Origin: Marixanthomonas ophiurae
GTDB lineage: Bacteria > Bacteroidota > Bacteroidia > Flavobacteriales > Flavobacteriaceae
Direction: 5' to 3'
Assembly (NCBI RefSeq): GCF_003413745.1
Contig: NZ_QVID01000001.1
Coordinates: 1,798,001-1,862,000, forward strand
Length of the DNA stretch: 64,000 nucleotides
Shown here: piece by piece, positions 1 to 8,829 of the stretch
Numbering within the stretch: the first letter of the stretch is position 1
Layout of the letters: every line of letters begins with the position of its first letter
The notes under the pieces: model-generated
Seen by the model: the letters and a program-made list of their open reading frames with translations, nothing else
Database searches by the model: none
What the model was told of the DNA's origin: nothing
Made by a program: the position numbers and the translations under genes

Positions 1-764
1 GGAATTTGCAAACCTGTAAAGAAGTGATGGAAGGGATGGACTATGTATCCCATCAAGCAGCATTAGGCTCGGTGCCACGCTCTATTAACGACCCTATAAC
101 CTCTAATGAAGCCAATGTTACCGGGTTTTTAAATATGTTGGTAGCGTTAAAAGAAAGTAAAAAAGTACAGCGTATGGTCTATGCGGCCTCCAGTTCTACC
201 TATGGTGATAGTAAAAAATTACCTAAAGTGGAGGATAGTATTGGAAAACCATTATCGCCTTATGCAGTAACCAAGTTGGTAAACGAGCTATATGCCGATG
301 TATTTGGTAAAACATACCAGACTGATACTATTGGCTTGCGGTATTTTAATGTTTTTGGTCCCAAGCAGGACCCTAATGGTGCCTATGCAGCAGTTATCCC
401 CTTGTTTATGAAAGCTGTACTAGAAAACGAGCCGCCTACTATTCATGGCGATGGAGAACAGACCCGCGATTTTACTTATGTAGAAAATGCAGTACAAGCT
501 AATATAAGGGCCTTTTTTGCTTCAAAAGAGGCGAACAATCAGGTTGTGAACGTAGCGTATGGTGAACGTATCAGTTTAAATACATTGTGGGCAGCGTTAC
601 AGGATATTTCAGAAAAAACCATCCAACCCAACTTTGGCTCACCCAGAAAAGGCGATGTACGGGATTCCCTTGCTAATATTGACAAAGCGAAAGAATTATT
701 AGGCTATGAGCCACTTTTTTCAGTCAGGGATGGATTAAAAGTAACCTGGGAAAAATTTAAATAG
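1..764 (+). CDS. wbpP: UDP-N-acetylglucosamine 4-epimerase, WbpP/TviC type (5' partial)
   Basis: An extended short-chain dehydrogenase/reductase that interconverts UDP-GlcNAc and UDP-GalNAc (or the uronic acids) to supply nucleotide sugars for the polysaccharide made by this locus. The reading frame is open to the left edge (from base 3), so the N-terminal GxxGxxG NAD-binding motif lies outside. About 252 residues are visible. The catalytic YxxxK is in SPYAVTK, about 86-90 residues into the visible part, preceded by the ASSSTYGD strand. HQAALGSVPRSINDP, GLRYFNVFG and GDGEQTRDFTYVEN are hallmarks of the WbpP/TviC branch. The TTG at base 6 is an in-frame codon, not the real start. It is followed by about 120 bp without a gene before the export permease. 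Family assignment is secure; the exact substrate is inferred from similarity. Confidence 0.9.
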   Translation, partial: NLQTCKEVMEGMDYVSHQAALGSVPRSINDPITSNEANVTGFLNMLVALKESKKVQRMVYAASSSTYGDSKKLPKVEDSIGKPLSPYAVTKLVNELYADVFGKTYQTDTIGLRYFNVFGPKQDPNGAYAAVIPLFMKAVLENEPPTIHGDGEQTRDFTYVENAVQANIRAFFASKEANNQVVNVAYGERISLNTLWAALQDISEKTIQPNFGSPRKGDVRDSLANIDKAKELLGYEPLFSVRDGLKVTWEKFK

Positions 765-882
765 CTATGCTGATTGTATAAGTATAAAGTTCCAATCATA
801 CCCCCGTCTAATAATCCAATAATCCAATTCATCTAAGAAGCATAATTAGTATATTAGTCGCCTGAAAAAAAATAAAAATTTA

Positions 883-1746
883 TTGAACTCAAAAGCAGAC
901 AACGACTGGTTATATGAAATAACCCCTCACAAAAAGCTAATATCACTTAATTTAAAGGAACTTTGGCGCTATCGCGATTTATTGGTGCTGTTTGTAAAAA
1001 GAGATATTGTTACTGTATACAAACAGACTGTTTTAGGTCCGTTATGGTTTTTTATCCAGCCATTATTTACTTCGGTGATATTTACATTGGTGTTTAACAA
1101 TGTGGCTGGGGTGAGCACTGGGGCCATTCCTTCCTTCTTGTTTAACTTGGCGGGTATTACTGCCTGGAACTACTTTAAGGCGTGCTTTACGGGTACCTCA
1201 AACATTTTTAGGGGGAATGCCAGTATTTTTGGAAAAGTATATTTCCCTAGGGCTATTATGCCATTATCCATCACTATTTCCAATTTACTGAAGTTCGGCA
1301 TACAATTGATGATTTTTATAGGATTCTACGTGTACTTTGTGATTACTGGTAAACCTGTGAGCCCTAATGCTTATATTTTATTGATGCCTATATATATTAT
1401 CATGATGGCGTTGATGGGATTAGGCTTGGGGATGACCATTTCGGCTGTCACAACCAAATATCGCGATTTAACTGTTTTGGTAGGGTTTGCTACCTCTTTG
1501 TTAATGTATATTTCGGCCGTGCCTTTTCCACTGAGCAAAGCGTTGGAAAAATTACCCGAATACAGTTGGGTTTTTATTTATAATCCAATTACCCAAATTA
1601 TCGAAGGCTTCCGCTACATAACCCTGGACTACGGGACATTTACATGGGGTGGTTTTTTATATGCGTTATTGTTTTCTATTAGCATATTCCTGATAGGGTT
1701 GATTATTTTCAACCGGACAGAGAAGAATTTTATTGACACGGTGTAG
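883..1746 (+). CDS. wzm: ABC-2 type polysaccharide export permease (Wzm-like)
   Basis: Membrane subunit of an ABC transporter that moves undecaprenyl-linked glycan across the inner membrane. The 287-residue protein has the usual architecture: a polar N-terminus with the conserved stretch LWRYRDLLVLFVKRDI, KQTVLGPLWFFIQP leading into the first helix, and about six hydrophobic segments ending in NPITQIIEGFRY and a last helix. The start is a TTG at 883. The only in-frame alternatives back to the TAG at 847 are also non-ATG, and TTG gives the usual N-terminal length. The matching ATPase begins 147 bp downstream. Identification as Wzm is strong. Whether the substrate is O-antigen or capsule cannot be told from this subunit. 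Confidence 0.92.
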   Translation: MNSKADNDWLYEITPHKKLISLNLKELWRYRDLLVLFVKRDIVTVYKQTVLGPLWFFIQPLFTSVIFTLVFNNVAGVSTGAIPSFLFNLAGITAWNYFKACFTGTSNIFRGNASIFGKVYFPRAIMPLSITISNLLKFGIQLMIFIGFYVYFVITGKPVSPNAYILLMPIYIIMMALMGLGLGMTISAVTTKYRDLTVLVGFATSLLMYISAVPFPLSKALEKLPEYSWVFIYNPITQIIEGFRYITLDYGTFTWGGFLYALLFSISIFLIGLIIFNRTEKNFIDTV

Positions 1747-1826
1747 ATAGAGGGTAGTCTGTAGTAAAGTTTAACATCTTACAGTATTAAAAAAGAAAAA
1801 ATACATCAAAAAAAATATGTTTTTTG

Positions 1827-1834
1827 TACGTTTG
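1827..1834 (+). promoter_or_regulatory. Possible Bacteroidota -7 element upstream of wzt
   Basis: TACGTTTG matches the -7 consensus TAnnTTTG. It lies in the 147-bp gap between wzm and wzt, about 60 bp before the wzt ATG. No TTG/TTTG -33 element is found at the expected 17-23 bp distance, so this is only a weak candidate for an internal promoter. Confidence 0.25.
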
Positions 1835-1893
1835 AAATTAAATACTCAATTAGAATCACAAAACAATAAAGACCAACTACCCACTAACAACTA

Positions 1894-3153
1894 ATGACTA
1901 TTCTAAAAGCCGAAAATATAAGCAAACAATATCGCCTCGGGCTTGTTGGTACAGGGACGTTGAGCCATGACCTAAACCGTTTTTGGCATCAAATAAGAGG
2001 AAAGGGAGATCCTTATGCAAAAGTAGGTGGTGTAAACGACCGGAGTGCAAAGGCAAAGGAGGATTATGTTTGGGCATTGCGCGATATTAATTTTGAAGTA
2101 GGAAAAGGTGATATATTGGGCATTATCGGTAAAAATGGGGCAGGAAAATCTACCCTTTTAAAAATTTTATCTCGGGTAACAGGCCCCACCACTGGATGTA
2201 TTAAAACAAAAGGGCGTATTGCTTCTTTGTTGGAAGTGGGAACTGGTTTTCACCCAGAACTGACTGGCCGAGAAAACATTTATTTAAACGGAGCCATTTT
2301 AGGGATGACCAAAGCCGAAATAGCAGCTAAAGAAGACGAAATTATCGATTTCTCTGGTTGTGCTATGTACGTTGATACTCCGGTAAAACGCTATAGTAGT
2401 GGGATGCGTGTACGTTTAGCGTTTGCTGTCGCAGCACATTTAGAACCTGATATCTTGGTGGTCGATGAGGTACTTGCAGTTGGTGATGCCGAATTTCAGA
2501 AAAAGGCAATAGGTAAAATGCAGGATATCAGTAAAGGAGAGGGACGCACCGTTTTGTTTGTAAGTCACAATATGGATTCAGTACAGAGCTTATGTACTTC
2601 CGGGATGGTATTAGACAATGGCTATACCACTTTTACAGGTAGTGCCACAGAAAGTGTAAACTTCTATACTAAAAAGCAGCTTCAAAAAATTTCCAGCTAT
2701 AAGGAATTTGAAAATAAAGGAAATAATTTTGCGAAAATCCATTCAATAGGAGTAAACAAAGGTTCAGAGTATTCCAGTGTATCAGATGATATAATTATAG
2801 AATTAGAGTTTAGTATTTTACAGGAATCTTCAAAGAGAATTGATGCTTCTGCTGCAATTATTAACGAATCTGATTTGACTGTTTCCAATGTGGGTACAGG
2901 TTTAATGGATGAATCGCCAATAGAGATTATAAAAAATATACCTCAAAAATTAGTGTTTCATATAGAAAAACCCAATTTAAACAGTGGTGTGTATGGAATT
3001 ACAATTAGGTTTATTGAAAATAGGGCAGGACGAGCAAAACTACGTATTGATGATATTATTTTCTTTCAAATAAAGAACATAATAACCGATACTATTTTTG
3101 TTAATAACAGCAGCATCATAATGCCTCGTTTTAATGTAACACATTCAAAATGA
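1894..3153 (+). CDS. wzt: ABC transporter ATP-binding protein with C-terminal glycan-recognition domain (Wzt-like)
   Basis: Energises export of the finished glycan by the Wzm-like permease encoded upstream. The ABC domain covers about residues 1-240: Walker A GKNGAGKST at about 79-87, signature YSSGM at about 167-171, Walker B ILVVDE at about 187-192, then the switch His in VSHNMD. The remaining 175 or so residues are beta-rich and fit the Wzt C-terminal domain that binds the modified end of the polymer in known ABC O-antigen exporters. At 419 residues it has the length of the long Wzt form. ATG start; the stop overlaps the next ATG by 4 bp, so the first sulfotransferase gene is translationally coupled to the exporter. 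Confidence 0.93.
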   Translation: MTILKAENISKQYRLGLVGTGTLSHDLNRFWHQIRGKGDPYAKVGGVNDRSAKAKEDYVWALRDINFEVGKGDILGIIGKNGAGKSTLLKILSRVTGPTTGCIKTKGRIASLLEVGTGFHPELTGRENIYLNGAILGMTKAEIAAKEDEIIDFSGCAMYVDTPVKRYSSGMRVRLAFAVAAHLEPDILVVDEVLAVGDAEFQKKAIGKMQDISKGEGRTVLFVSHNMDSVQSLCTSGMVLDNGYTTFTGSATESVNFYTKKQLQKISSYKEFENKGNNFAKIHSIGVNKGSEYSSVSDDIIIELEFSILQESSKRIDASAAIINESDLTVSNVGTGLMDESPIEIIKNIPQKLVFHIEKPNLNSGVYGITIRFIENRAGRAKLRIDDIIFFQIKNIITDTIFVNNSSIIMPRFNVTHSK

Positions 3154-3938
3154 TTATAACAGAAAAGTTCATAATGATAAATTTCCCTAAAACAGGGACC
3201 GCTTTTGCACGTAAAATTTTAATGGATCTGCATACCAATCCCTCATTTTGGGATAAAGCACAATTTAATTTAGGGCTTAAAAAAAAACCTTTTTTTCAAA
3301 ACCTTTTACTGCCAAACATAAGAACTGCTTCTGCTAGAAAAGGATTTATGAACGAACATGGCATATGTGAACAGATACCTATAGGACATAAGAACAAACC
3401 TATAGTTTCTATAAAAAGAGATGTTTTTAAGCGGTATATTTCTATGTATAATTATGAACATTGGAAAAAATGGCCTTTTATAAATAGGACTATCATAAAA
3501 GAAAAGTATCCTAATTACCCAGAGTTGACTTTTGAAGAGTTTGTCCATTTTTTAATTGATTACAATCCACTGTCATATCATCCAAAAGTGAAAAGAGAAC
3601 TGCCCATTGGTCCACTTACTGCACAGTATATATTGTTTTATTTTAAAAACCCTTTTCAGGTGCTTAAAAACATTGATAAGGAATATATAGACAGTAAAAG
3701 CTATATGCAGGACAGATATAGCATTCATTTTCTTGATCAAAACAATCTTAATCAAGATTTATATAACTACTTGCTAAAAATGGATTACGATAAAAACAAG
3801 ATTGAATACATTTTATACGCACCTAAGACAAACAACTCCACGCCAAAAGGCAAGGGGGTAGAAGATTACTTTACCAAAGATTTAAAAAAACTGGTTTCTG
3901 AAAAAGAATCTTTTTTACTTGAGTTAAACAGATTATAA
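3150..3938 (+). CDS. Sulfotransferase family protein (type A, first copy)
   Basis: Predicted PAPS-dependent sulfotransferase acting on the nascent glycan in the cytoplasm. The N-terminal MIITEKFIMINFPKTGTAF contains the PKTGT loop (about 13-17) that binds the 5'-phosphosulfate group in this fold. A second conserved strand, KPIVSIKRDVFKRYISMY, corresponds to the 3'-phosphate-binding R/S region. It is 262 residues, soluble, without signal peptide. It is clearly paralogous to the protein at 15041-15871 (shared HGxxxQIP, PIVSxxR and ITEYIxS-like segments). It starts inside the wzt stop codon. The fold is well supported; acceptor and true sulfotransfer activity are inferred. Confidence 0.8.
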   Translation: MIITEKFIMINFPKTGTAFARKILMDLHTNPSFWDKAQFNLGLKKKPFFQNLLLPNIRTASARKGFMNEHGICEQIPIGHKNKPIVSIKRDVFKRYISMYNYEHWKKWPFINRTIIKEKYPNYPELTFEEFVHFLIDYNPLSYHPKVKRELPIGPLTAQYILFYFKNPFQVLKNIDKEYIDSKSYMQDRYSIHFLDQNNLNQDLYNYLLKMDYDKNKIEYILYAPKTNNSTPKGKGVEDYFTKDLKKLVSEKESFLLELNRL

Positions 3939-3954
3939 AGTTAAAGCGACAATC

Positions 3955-4776
3955 ATGAATTTTGGGACGGTAAAACCATCTTTTATCATTATCGGTGTAC
4001 AAAAGGGTGGAACAACTTCTTTACACAAATACCTTTTACAACACCCACAGTTAATAGCCCCAAAACCAAAGGAATTACATTGTTTTGATAACTACAATAC
4101 CTTTAATGCACAGGAATACTTGGCCAAGTTCCCTAAAAAATATTTTTCTAATTGTATTTCATTTGAATCGACTCCACGGTATCTGTACCATCCCGCCTGT
4201 GCAAAAAAACTATATGATTTCAACCCGCATCTTAAATTTATAGTTGTTCTACGCCACCCAGTAGAAAGGGCATACAGTGCGTGGAACATGTATAAATTGC
4301 TTTCTCGCTCCCCTCAAAAGACAGATGCTGCCAAGTTTTTTGAAAAAGCCAATACAACCGAGAAACTTTATAGCTACTTTTATAAAAACAACTTTCCCTC
4401 TTTTCATGATTGGGTTACTTTTGAAATAAGCGGAGCCATGGATTCCACTATTTTGGAGCCATCTATTGTAAAGCGAGGCTACTATAAAGAACAAATTGAA
4501 CGGTATTTTAAATTGTTCTCCAAAGAGCAGTTTTTGTTCATCGATTCAAATGAGTTAAAAAATAATACCTTGCAATCATTAGAGTTGGTTGCAGGTTTTT
4601 TAAATATAAAAAGTTTCAACAAATTAAAGCTGAACCTTAAAAAAAGCCACCAAATTAAATACGAAGAAAAAATGAAAGATGAAACTTATACGTTACTGTT
4701 GAAGCATTTTCAGAAAAAAAACGAAGGGTTAGGTTCTTTAATCGGGTTAGAATTAGATTGGTTAAAAAGTAAGTGA
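3955..4776 (+). CDS. Sulfotransferase domain protein, heparan-sulfate NDST-like (type B, first copy)
   Basis: Predicted to transfer sulfate from PAPS to a sugar hydroxyl or amine. The 273-residue protein opens with SFIIIGVQKGGTTSLHKYL, a 5'-phosphosulfate-binding loop (about residues 10-26). The 3'-phosphate motif is FIVVLRHPVERAYSAW at about 95-110, with the expected Arg and Ser. RGYYKEQIERYF followed by FLFIDSNEL matches the C-terminal half of the heparan sulfotransferase-type domain. It sits 16 bp after the preceding sulfotransferase and 4 bp before the next, so three successive genes probably decorate the same polymer. A paralog of the same subtype is at 21586-22584. Confidence 0.87.
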   Translation: MNFGTVKPSFIIIGVQKGGTTSLHKYLLQHPQLIAPKPKELHCFDNYNTFNAQEYLAKFPKKYFSNCISFESTPRYLYHPACAKKLYDFNPHLKFIVVLRHPVERAYSAWNMYKLLSRSPQKTDAAKFFEKANTTEKLYSYFYKNNFPSFHDWVTFEISGAMDSTILEPSIVKRGYYKEQIERYFKLFSKEQFLFIDSNELKNNTLQSLELVAGFLNIKSFNKLKLNLKKSHQIKYEEKMKDETYTLLLKHFQKKNEGLGSLIGLELDWLKSK

Positions 4777-4780
4777 CGCT

Positions 4781-5419
4781 ATGGGGTTTTTAAGAAACAG
4801 CAAACCAAAAGTTTTTTGTATTGGGGCCAATAAAACTGGCACAACATCGGTTGAAAAAACCTTAAAAAACTTTGGTTATAAAATGGGAAAACAAGCTAAA
4901 GCAGAGTTGTTGATCCATGAGTATTCACAGCGCAACTTTAAACCAATATTAAAATATTGTCGTACAGCAGAGGCATTTCAAGACATCCCATTTTCACTTC
5001 CTTATACGTATGTTGTCTTGCACCATCATTTTAAAAATGCCAAATTTATACTAACAGAACGGGAAAGCGCAGAACAATGGTATCATTCCCTAGTTAAGTT
5101 TCATTCCAAATTATGGTCCGATGGTACACATGCACCAACTGCGCAGGAATTAAAAAATGCCAAATATCGATATAAAGGATATCCTTATGAGGCCCATAAA
5201 TATCTTTATTCTACCCCAGATGACGACTTATATAACCAAGAGACATTAATAGCCTTTTATACAGAACATAACAAGGCTGTAAAAAATTATTTTAAAGACA
5301 TTCCAAATTCTTTACTGTGTATTAATGTATCAAAAAAAGAAGATTACAAAAGATTGAGCGATTTCTTGAACGTATCTTCAAACCAAACCGATTTTCCTTG
5401 GGAGAATAAAACAAGTTAA
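4781..5419 (+). CDS. Sulfotransferase family protein, Sulfotransfer_4-like (type C, first copy)
   Basis: A compact 212-residue P-loop protein. KVFCIGANKTGTTSVEKTL at about residues 10-28 carries the phosphosulfate-binding loop. AKFILTERESAEQWYHSL at about 86-103 corresponds to the region with the 3'-phosphate-binding residues. The C-terminal stretch SLLCINVSKKEDYKRLSDFLN resembles the end of the family, where the domain closes with a short helix and a phenylalanine-rich tail. It is homologous to the product at 10434-11129. A lone, third subtype within 1.7 kb argues for several different sulfation positions. Fold confident; activity inferred. Confidence 0.8.
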   Translation: MGFLRNSKPKVFCIGANKTGTTSVEKTLKNFGYKMGKQAKAELLIHEYSQRNFKPILKYCRTAEAFQDIPFSLPYTYVVLHHHFKNAKFILTERESAEQWYHSLVKFHSKLWSDGTHAPTAQELKNAKYRYKGYPYEAHKYLYSTPDDDLYNQETLIAFYTEHNKAVKNYFKDIPNSLLCINVSKKEDYKRLSDFLNVSSNQTDFPWENKTS

Positions 5420-5424
5420 GCAGT

Positions 5425-6492
5425 ATGATACATGTAACCAGAACATTTTTGCCTCCTCAAGCGGAATATCAAAAGATATTGAAAAGAGCTTGGAATACTG
5501 GCTGGATGACCAACCGTGGGGTTTTAGTGCAGGAGCTAGAAGACAAATTAAAAAAGTACCTAAACGTTCCAAACATCATTGCAACCACCAATGGTACGTT
5601 ACCCTTGCAAATAGCCATTAAAGCATTAGGGCTTGCAGGCGAAATTATTACGACGCCATTTAGTTATGTAGCCACAACCAGCAGTATTGTTTGGGAAGGG
5701 TGTAAACCTGTATTTGTTGATATTCACCCAGAGTATTTAACCATAGACGAAACAAAAATTGAAGCGGCCATTACTTCGCAAACAACTGCTATTTTGGCTA
5801 CTCATGTATTCGGAAACCCCTGTGCTGTAGAAGAAATAGAAGTCATCGCCCAAAAACACAACCTAAAGGTGATTTACGATGCAGCTCATTGTTTTGGCGT
5901 AACCTATAAAGGTAAAAGTATTTTTGAATTTGGAGATGTAAGTACTTGTAGTTTTCATGCTACCAAATTGTTCCATACTGGAGAAGGTGGGGCGCTTTTT
6001 ACAAAAAATGAAGAACTACATAATACATTATTTTACCACCATAATTTTGGACATAAAGGAAAAGAGTCGTTTCAAGGCTTGGGCATCAATGCCAAAATGA
6101 GCGAATTACAAGCAGCAATGGGATTAGCTGTTTTGCCTTATATGCAAAAAATAATATCCGATAGGGAAAAAAATATAGCTCAGTACAAAGCTGAGTTGAC
6201 TGATCTCCAATTTTTAAAAATACGTCCAAATACCCATTGGAACAGTGCCTATATGCCCGTATTATTTGAAACTGAAAAAAGTTTGATAAAAACAATAAAA
6301 CAATTGAACAATGAGGGGGTTTTTCCAAGACGCTACTTTTACCCTTCCTTGAATACAATACCCTATGTAGAAGGTAAAAAGCTTACTATTGCTGAATCTA
6401 TTTCAAAACGGATACTTTGTGTACCCTTATATAGTGGTCTTAAAAAGAGTGAGATAGATAAAATTGTACATCTTATAAACACCTCAATATGA
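5425..6492 (+). CDS. DegT/DnrJ/EryC1/StrS family sugar aminotransferase
   Basis: PLP-dependent enzyme that transfers an amino group from glutamate to a nucleotide keto-sugar, making an amino-deoxy sugar for the glycan. The 355-residue fold I enzyme has the N-terminal substrate segment WNTGWMTNRG, PFSYVATTSSI, the cofactor-binding Asp in YDAAHCFG (about Asp152) and the Schiff-base lysine in SFHATKLFHTGEGGA (about Lys181). It begins 5 bp after the preceding sulfotransferase and overlaps the WbqC-family gene by 4 bp. The aminotransferase, WbqC and methyltransferase genes form one coupled block, suggesting an N-acylated, perhaps methylated amino sugar. Which keto-sugar is used cannot be said. Confidence 0.9.
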   Translation: MIHVTRTFLPPQAEYQKILKRAWNTGWMTNRGVLVQELEDKLKKYLNVPNIIATTNGTLPLQIAIKALGLAGEIITTPFSYVATTSSIVWEGCKPVFVDIHPEYLTIDETKIEAAITSQTTAILATHVFGNPCAVEEIEVIAQKHNLKVIYDAAHCFGVTYKGKSIFEFGDVSTCSFHATKLFHTGEGGALFTKNEELHNTLFYHHNFGHKGKESFQGLGINAKMSELQAAMGLAVLPYMQKIISDREKNIAQYKAELTDLQFLKIRPNTHWNSAYMPVLFETEKSLIKTIKQLNNEGVFPRRYFYPSLNTIPYVEGKKLTIAESISKRILCVPLYSGLKKSEIDKIVHLINTSI

Positions 6493-7193
6493 AGTTGTCT
6501 ATAATGCAACCTTATTTTTTTCCGTATATCGGGTATTTTCAGTTAATCCATTCGGTAGATAAATTTATTTTCTATGATGATGTCAACTTTATAAAAAAAG
6601 GGTGGATACACCGAAACAATATCCTTATAAACGACCAATCCTTTCTGTTTTCGGTGCCTTGCAAAAAAATAAGCCAGAATAAAAAAATCAATGAAACAGA
6701 AGTAAATTTCAATGAAGACGAAAAGAATAAATTTCTAAAACGAATTGAACTGGCATACAAAAAAGCACCTTGTTTTCAAACTTTTTTCCCAAAGCTTGAA
6801 ACGTTTATAATGAATGAGCATAGTAAGCTTATTTCAACCTTGGCTTGGAACAGTATTATGTTTGTTACAGAATATTTAGGTATCCATTCTCAATTTGAAT
6901 ATAGCTCAGCAAAACATGGAAGCTCGGTTGGTATGGAAAAGCAACAAAGGCTTCAACATATTGCAAAAAAAGAAGGTGCCAAAACGTATATAAATGCCAT
7001 GGGTGGCAAAGAGTTGTACAGTAAAGAAAGTTTTAAAATGGAAGGAATAACCTTAAAATTCTTAAAAACCGAACCTATTGAATATCCACAGGGAAATTCA
7101 AGTTTTGTACCTTGGCTGTCCATTATTGATGTTTTAATGTACAATACCAAAACCGAAGCAAACAAACTCATCCTTCAATATAAACTGGAATGA
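6489..7193 (+). CDS. WbqC family protein
   Basis: The 234-residue product begins MKLSIMQPYFFPYIGYFQLI and continues DKFIFYDDVNFIKKGWIHRNN, the signature of the WbqC family (PF08889) found in O-antigen and flagellin glycan loci. Family members have been proposed to help attach an amino-acid-derived group, such as glycine, to an amino sugar; the chemistry is not settled. It is soluble and has no signal peptide. The gene overlaps its neighbours by 4 bp on both sides, so it is made together with the aminotransferase upstream and the methyltransferase downstream, which fits a role in modifying the amino group those enzymes create. Confidence 0.9.
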   Translation: MKLSIMQPYFFPYIGYFQLIHSVDKFIFYDDVNFIKKGWIHRNNILINDQSFLFSVPCKKISQNKKINETEVNFNEDEKNKFLKRIELAYKKAPCFQTFFPKLETFIMNEHSKLISTLAWNSIMFVTEYLGIHSQFEYSSAKHGSSVGMEKQQRLQHIAKKEGAKTYINAMGGKELYSKESFKMEGITLKFLKTEPIEYPQGNSSFVPWLSIIDVLMYNTKTEANKLILQYKLE

Positions 7194-7828
7194 CAAAAAA
7201 GAGCGACTATAAAAATATTGTCCGACATTACGAAAGTTGTCTGGAAAGACACGGTGATACTCATAAGGGTGTGGATTGGCCTAATGAAAAGGATGCCTAT
7301 ACCCGCTATAAAGTGATGCTCGATGTTATTAAGGAGGAAAATGAGAAAACCAACTTGTTGGATTTTGGTTGTGGTGCGGCCCACATGCTTAGTTATATGC
7401 AGAAAAACCCAGAGCTTTATAAAAACATAAACTATTCTGGTGCGGATCTCTCATCAAAATTTATTGATTTAAGCCGAAAGAAATTTCCGAAAACAGACTT
7501 TTATTGTATAGATCTTTTAGAAGACGAACTTTCTGAGGTTCCTAATTTTGATTATGCCATATTAAACGGAGTATTCACAGAAAAACAGGATCTTACTTTT
7601 GATGAAATGTGGTTATTTTTTAAAAAAATGATACTAGCTATTTTTGAAAAAGTCGACAAAGGGATAGCCTTCAATGTTATGTCCAAAGACGTAGATTGGG
7701 AGCGGGACGACCTTTTTCATTTATCTCTAGACCTGTTGACAGATTTCCTTACTCAAGAACTTTCTAGGGATTTTATAATCCGGAATGATTATGGACTCTA
7801 TGAATATACTGTGTATTTGTATAAATAA
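7190..7828 (+). CDS. Class I SAM-dependent methyltransferase
   Basis: A 212-residue Rossmann-like methyltransferase. Motif I is LLDFGCGAAHML at about residues 57-67. Motif II/III correspond to YSGADLSSKFIDLSRKKFP and FDYAILNGVFTEK. The substrate is unknown; position in the amino-sugar block suggests methylation of the sugar or of its N-linked substituent. Its ATG overlaps the WbqC stop by 4 bp and it ends 22 bp before a glycosyltransferase gene. No membrane segments or signal peptide. Confidence 0.87.
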   Translation: MTKKSDYKNIVRHYESCLERHGDTHKGVDWPNEKDAYTRYKVMLDVIKEENEKTNLLDFGCGAAHMLSYMQKNPELYKNINYSGADLSSKFIDLSRKKFPKTDFYCIDLLEDELSEVPNFDYAILNGVFTEKQDLTFDEMWLFFKKMILAIFEKVDKGIAFNVMSKDVDWERDDLFHLSLDLLTDFLTQELSRDFIIRNDYGLYEYTVYLYK

Positions 7829-7850
7829 TAAAAAAAGGTAAATTACAAGT

Positions 7851-8804
7851 ATGCAAAAGCACCAAAACATAGCATCTGTTGCGGTCTGGATGGTAACTTA
7901 TAACCATCAGGATTTTATTGAAAAAGCGGTGGAATCTGTTATGATGCAACAAACCAATTTCCCTTTCCAGTTAATTATAGGTGAAGATTGCTCTACCGAT
8001 GCTACCCAGGCTATTTGCAAAAGATTAAAAAGTAAATATCCAGAAAAAATAACACTTTTTTTGAATGAGACTAATCTTGGATCGTTTAAAAATGCCCAAA
8101 ACATCTATAAAACCTGCTATAAAAGCAAGGCAAAATACGTGTCGATTCTTGAAGGCGATGATTATTGGACAGACCCAGAAAAACTTCAAAAACAAGTAGA
8201 TTTTTTAGAAGGACACTCAGCATATTCCATGGCTTTTCATGATGCATTTGTTATAGATGCCAATGAAAATAGGATACAGGACTCGAAATTAAAAAAAAAC
8301 AGGAAATGCGACCAGAGCTCACAACAATTAAAAAGAGGGGCTGTGTTACCGGTTGGTTCATTGGTTTTCCGAAATATTTTCCCGGGCTTTCCTCCAGAAA
8401 TCGAAAATGTTTTAAATGCAGATACCTTTTTGCTCAGCTTTTTAGGTCAGCACGGAAAAGGAAAATATATGCTAGAAATAAAACCATCAGCATACCGTTT
8501 GCATAGTGGCGGAATTTGGAGTGCCATTTCGAGATTAAACAAAATAAAAAATAAACTAAGCTTCCTTGGCCACATGAATAATTATTACAAGGCCTTGAAC
8601 GACCATGAAACAAGCGTGGTCTATCGAAGAAAAGAAAAAAAGTTGAGTCAAATTTATTTGCGGGAAACTGCAAAAACTTCCTATATATCACATTTTAAAA
8701 CAGCATCGGTTGCTTATTTAAAGGGGGCAGATTCCTTTAAAGATGGATTCTATTTTGTAAAACAGCTTGGCAAATTCGTTATAACCTTTATCTTTAAGCC
8801 TTAG
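7851..8804 (+). CDS. Glycosyltransferase family 2 (paralog 1 of the VWMVTYN group)
   Basis: Inverting GT-A glycosyltransferase using a nucleotide-sugar donor. The 317-residue protein has VAVWMVTYNHQDFIEKAV at the N-terminus, the nucleotide-binding acidic motif GEDCSTD at about 44-50 and the metal-binding DxD equivalent EGDDYW at about 101-106. RLHSGGIWS at about 220 aligns with the acceptor-side motif. It has a very close paralog at 13065-14042 and a decayed copy at 11126-11370. Cytosolic, without membrane anchor. Donor and linkage unknown. Confidence 0.9.
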   Translation: MQKHQNIASVAVWMVTYNHQDFIEKAVESVMMQQTNFPFQLIIGEDCSTDATQAICKRLKSKYPEKITLFLNETNLGSFKNAQNIYKTCYKSKAKYVSILEGDDYWTDPEKLQKQVDFLEGHSAYSMAFHDAFVIDANENRIQDSKLKKNRKCDQSSQQLKRGAVLPVGSLVFRNIFPGFPPEIENVLNADTFLLSFLGQHGKGKYMLEIKPSAYRLHSGGIWSAISRLNKIKNKLSFLGHMNNYYKALNDHETSVVYRRKEKKLSQIYLRETAKTSYISHFKTASVAYLKGADSFKDGFYFVKQLGKFVITFIFKP

Positions 8805-8829
8805 AGTATAACATTCATAAAATATATAG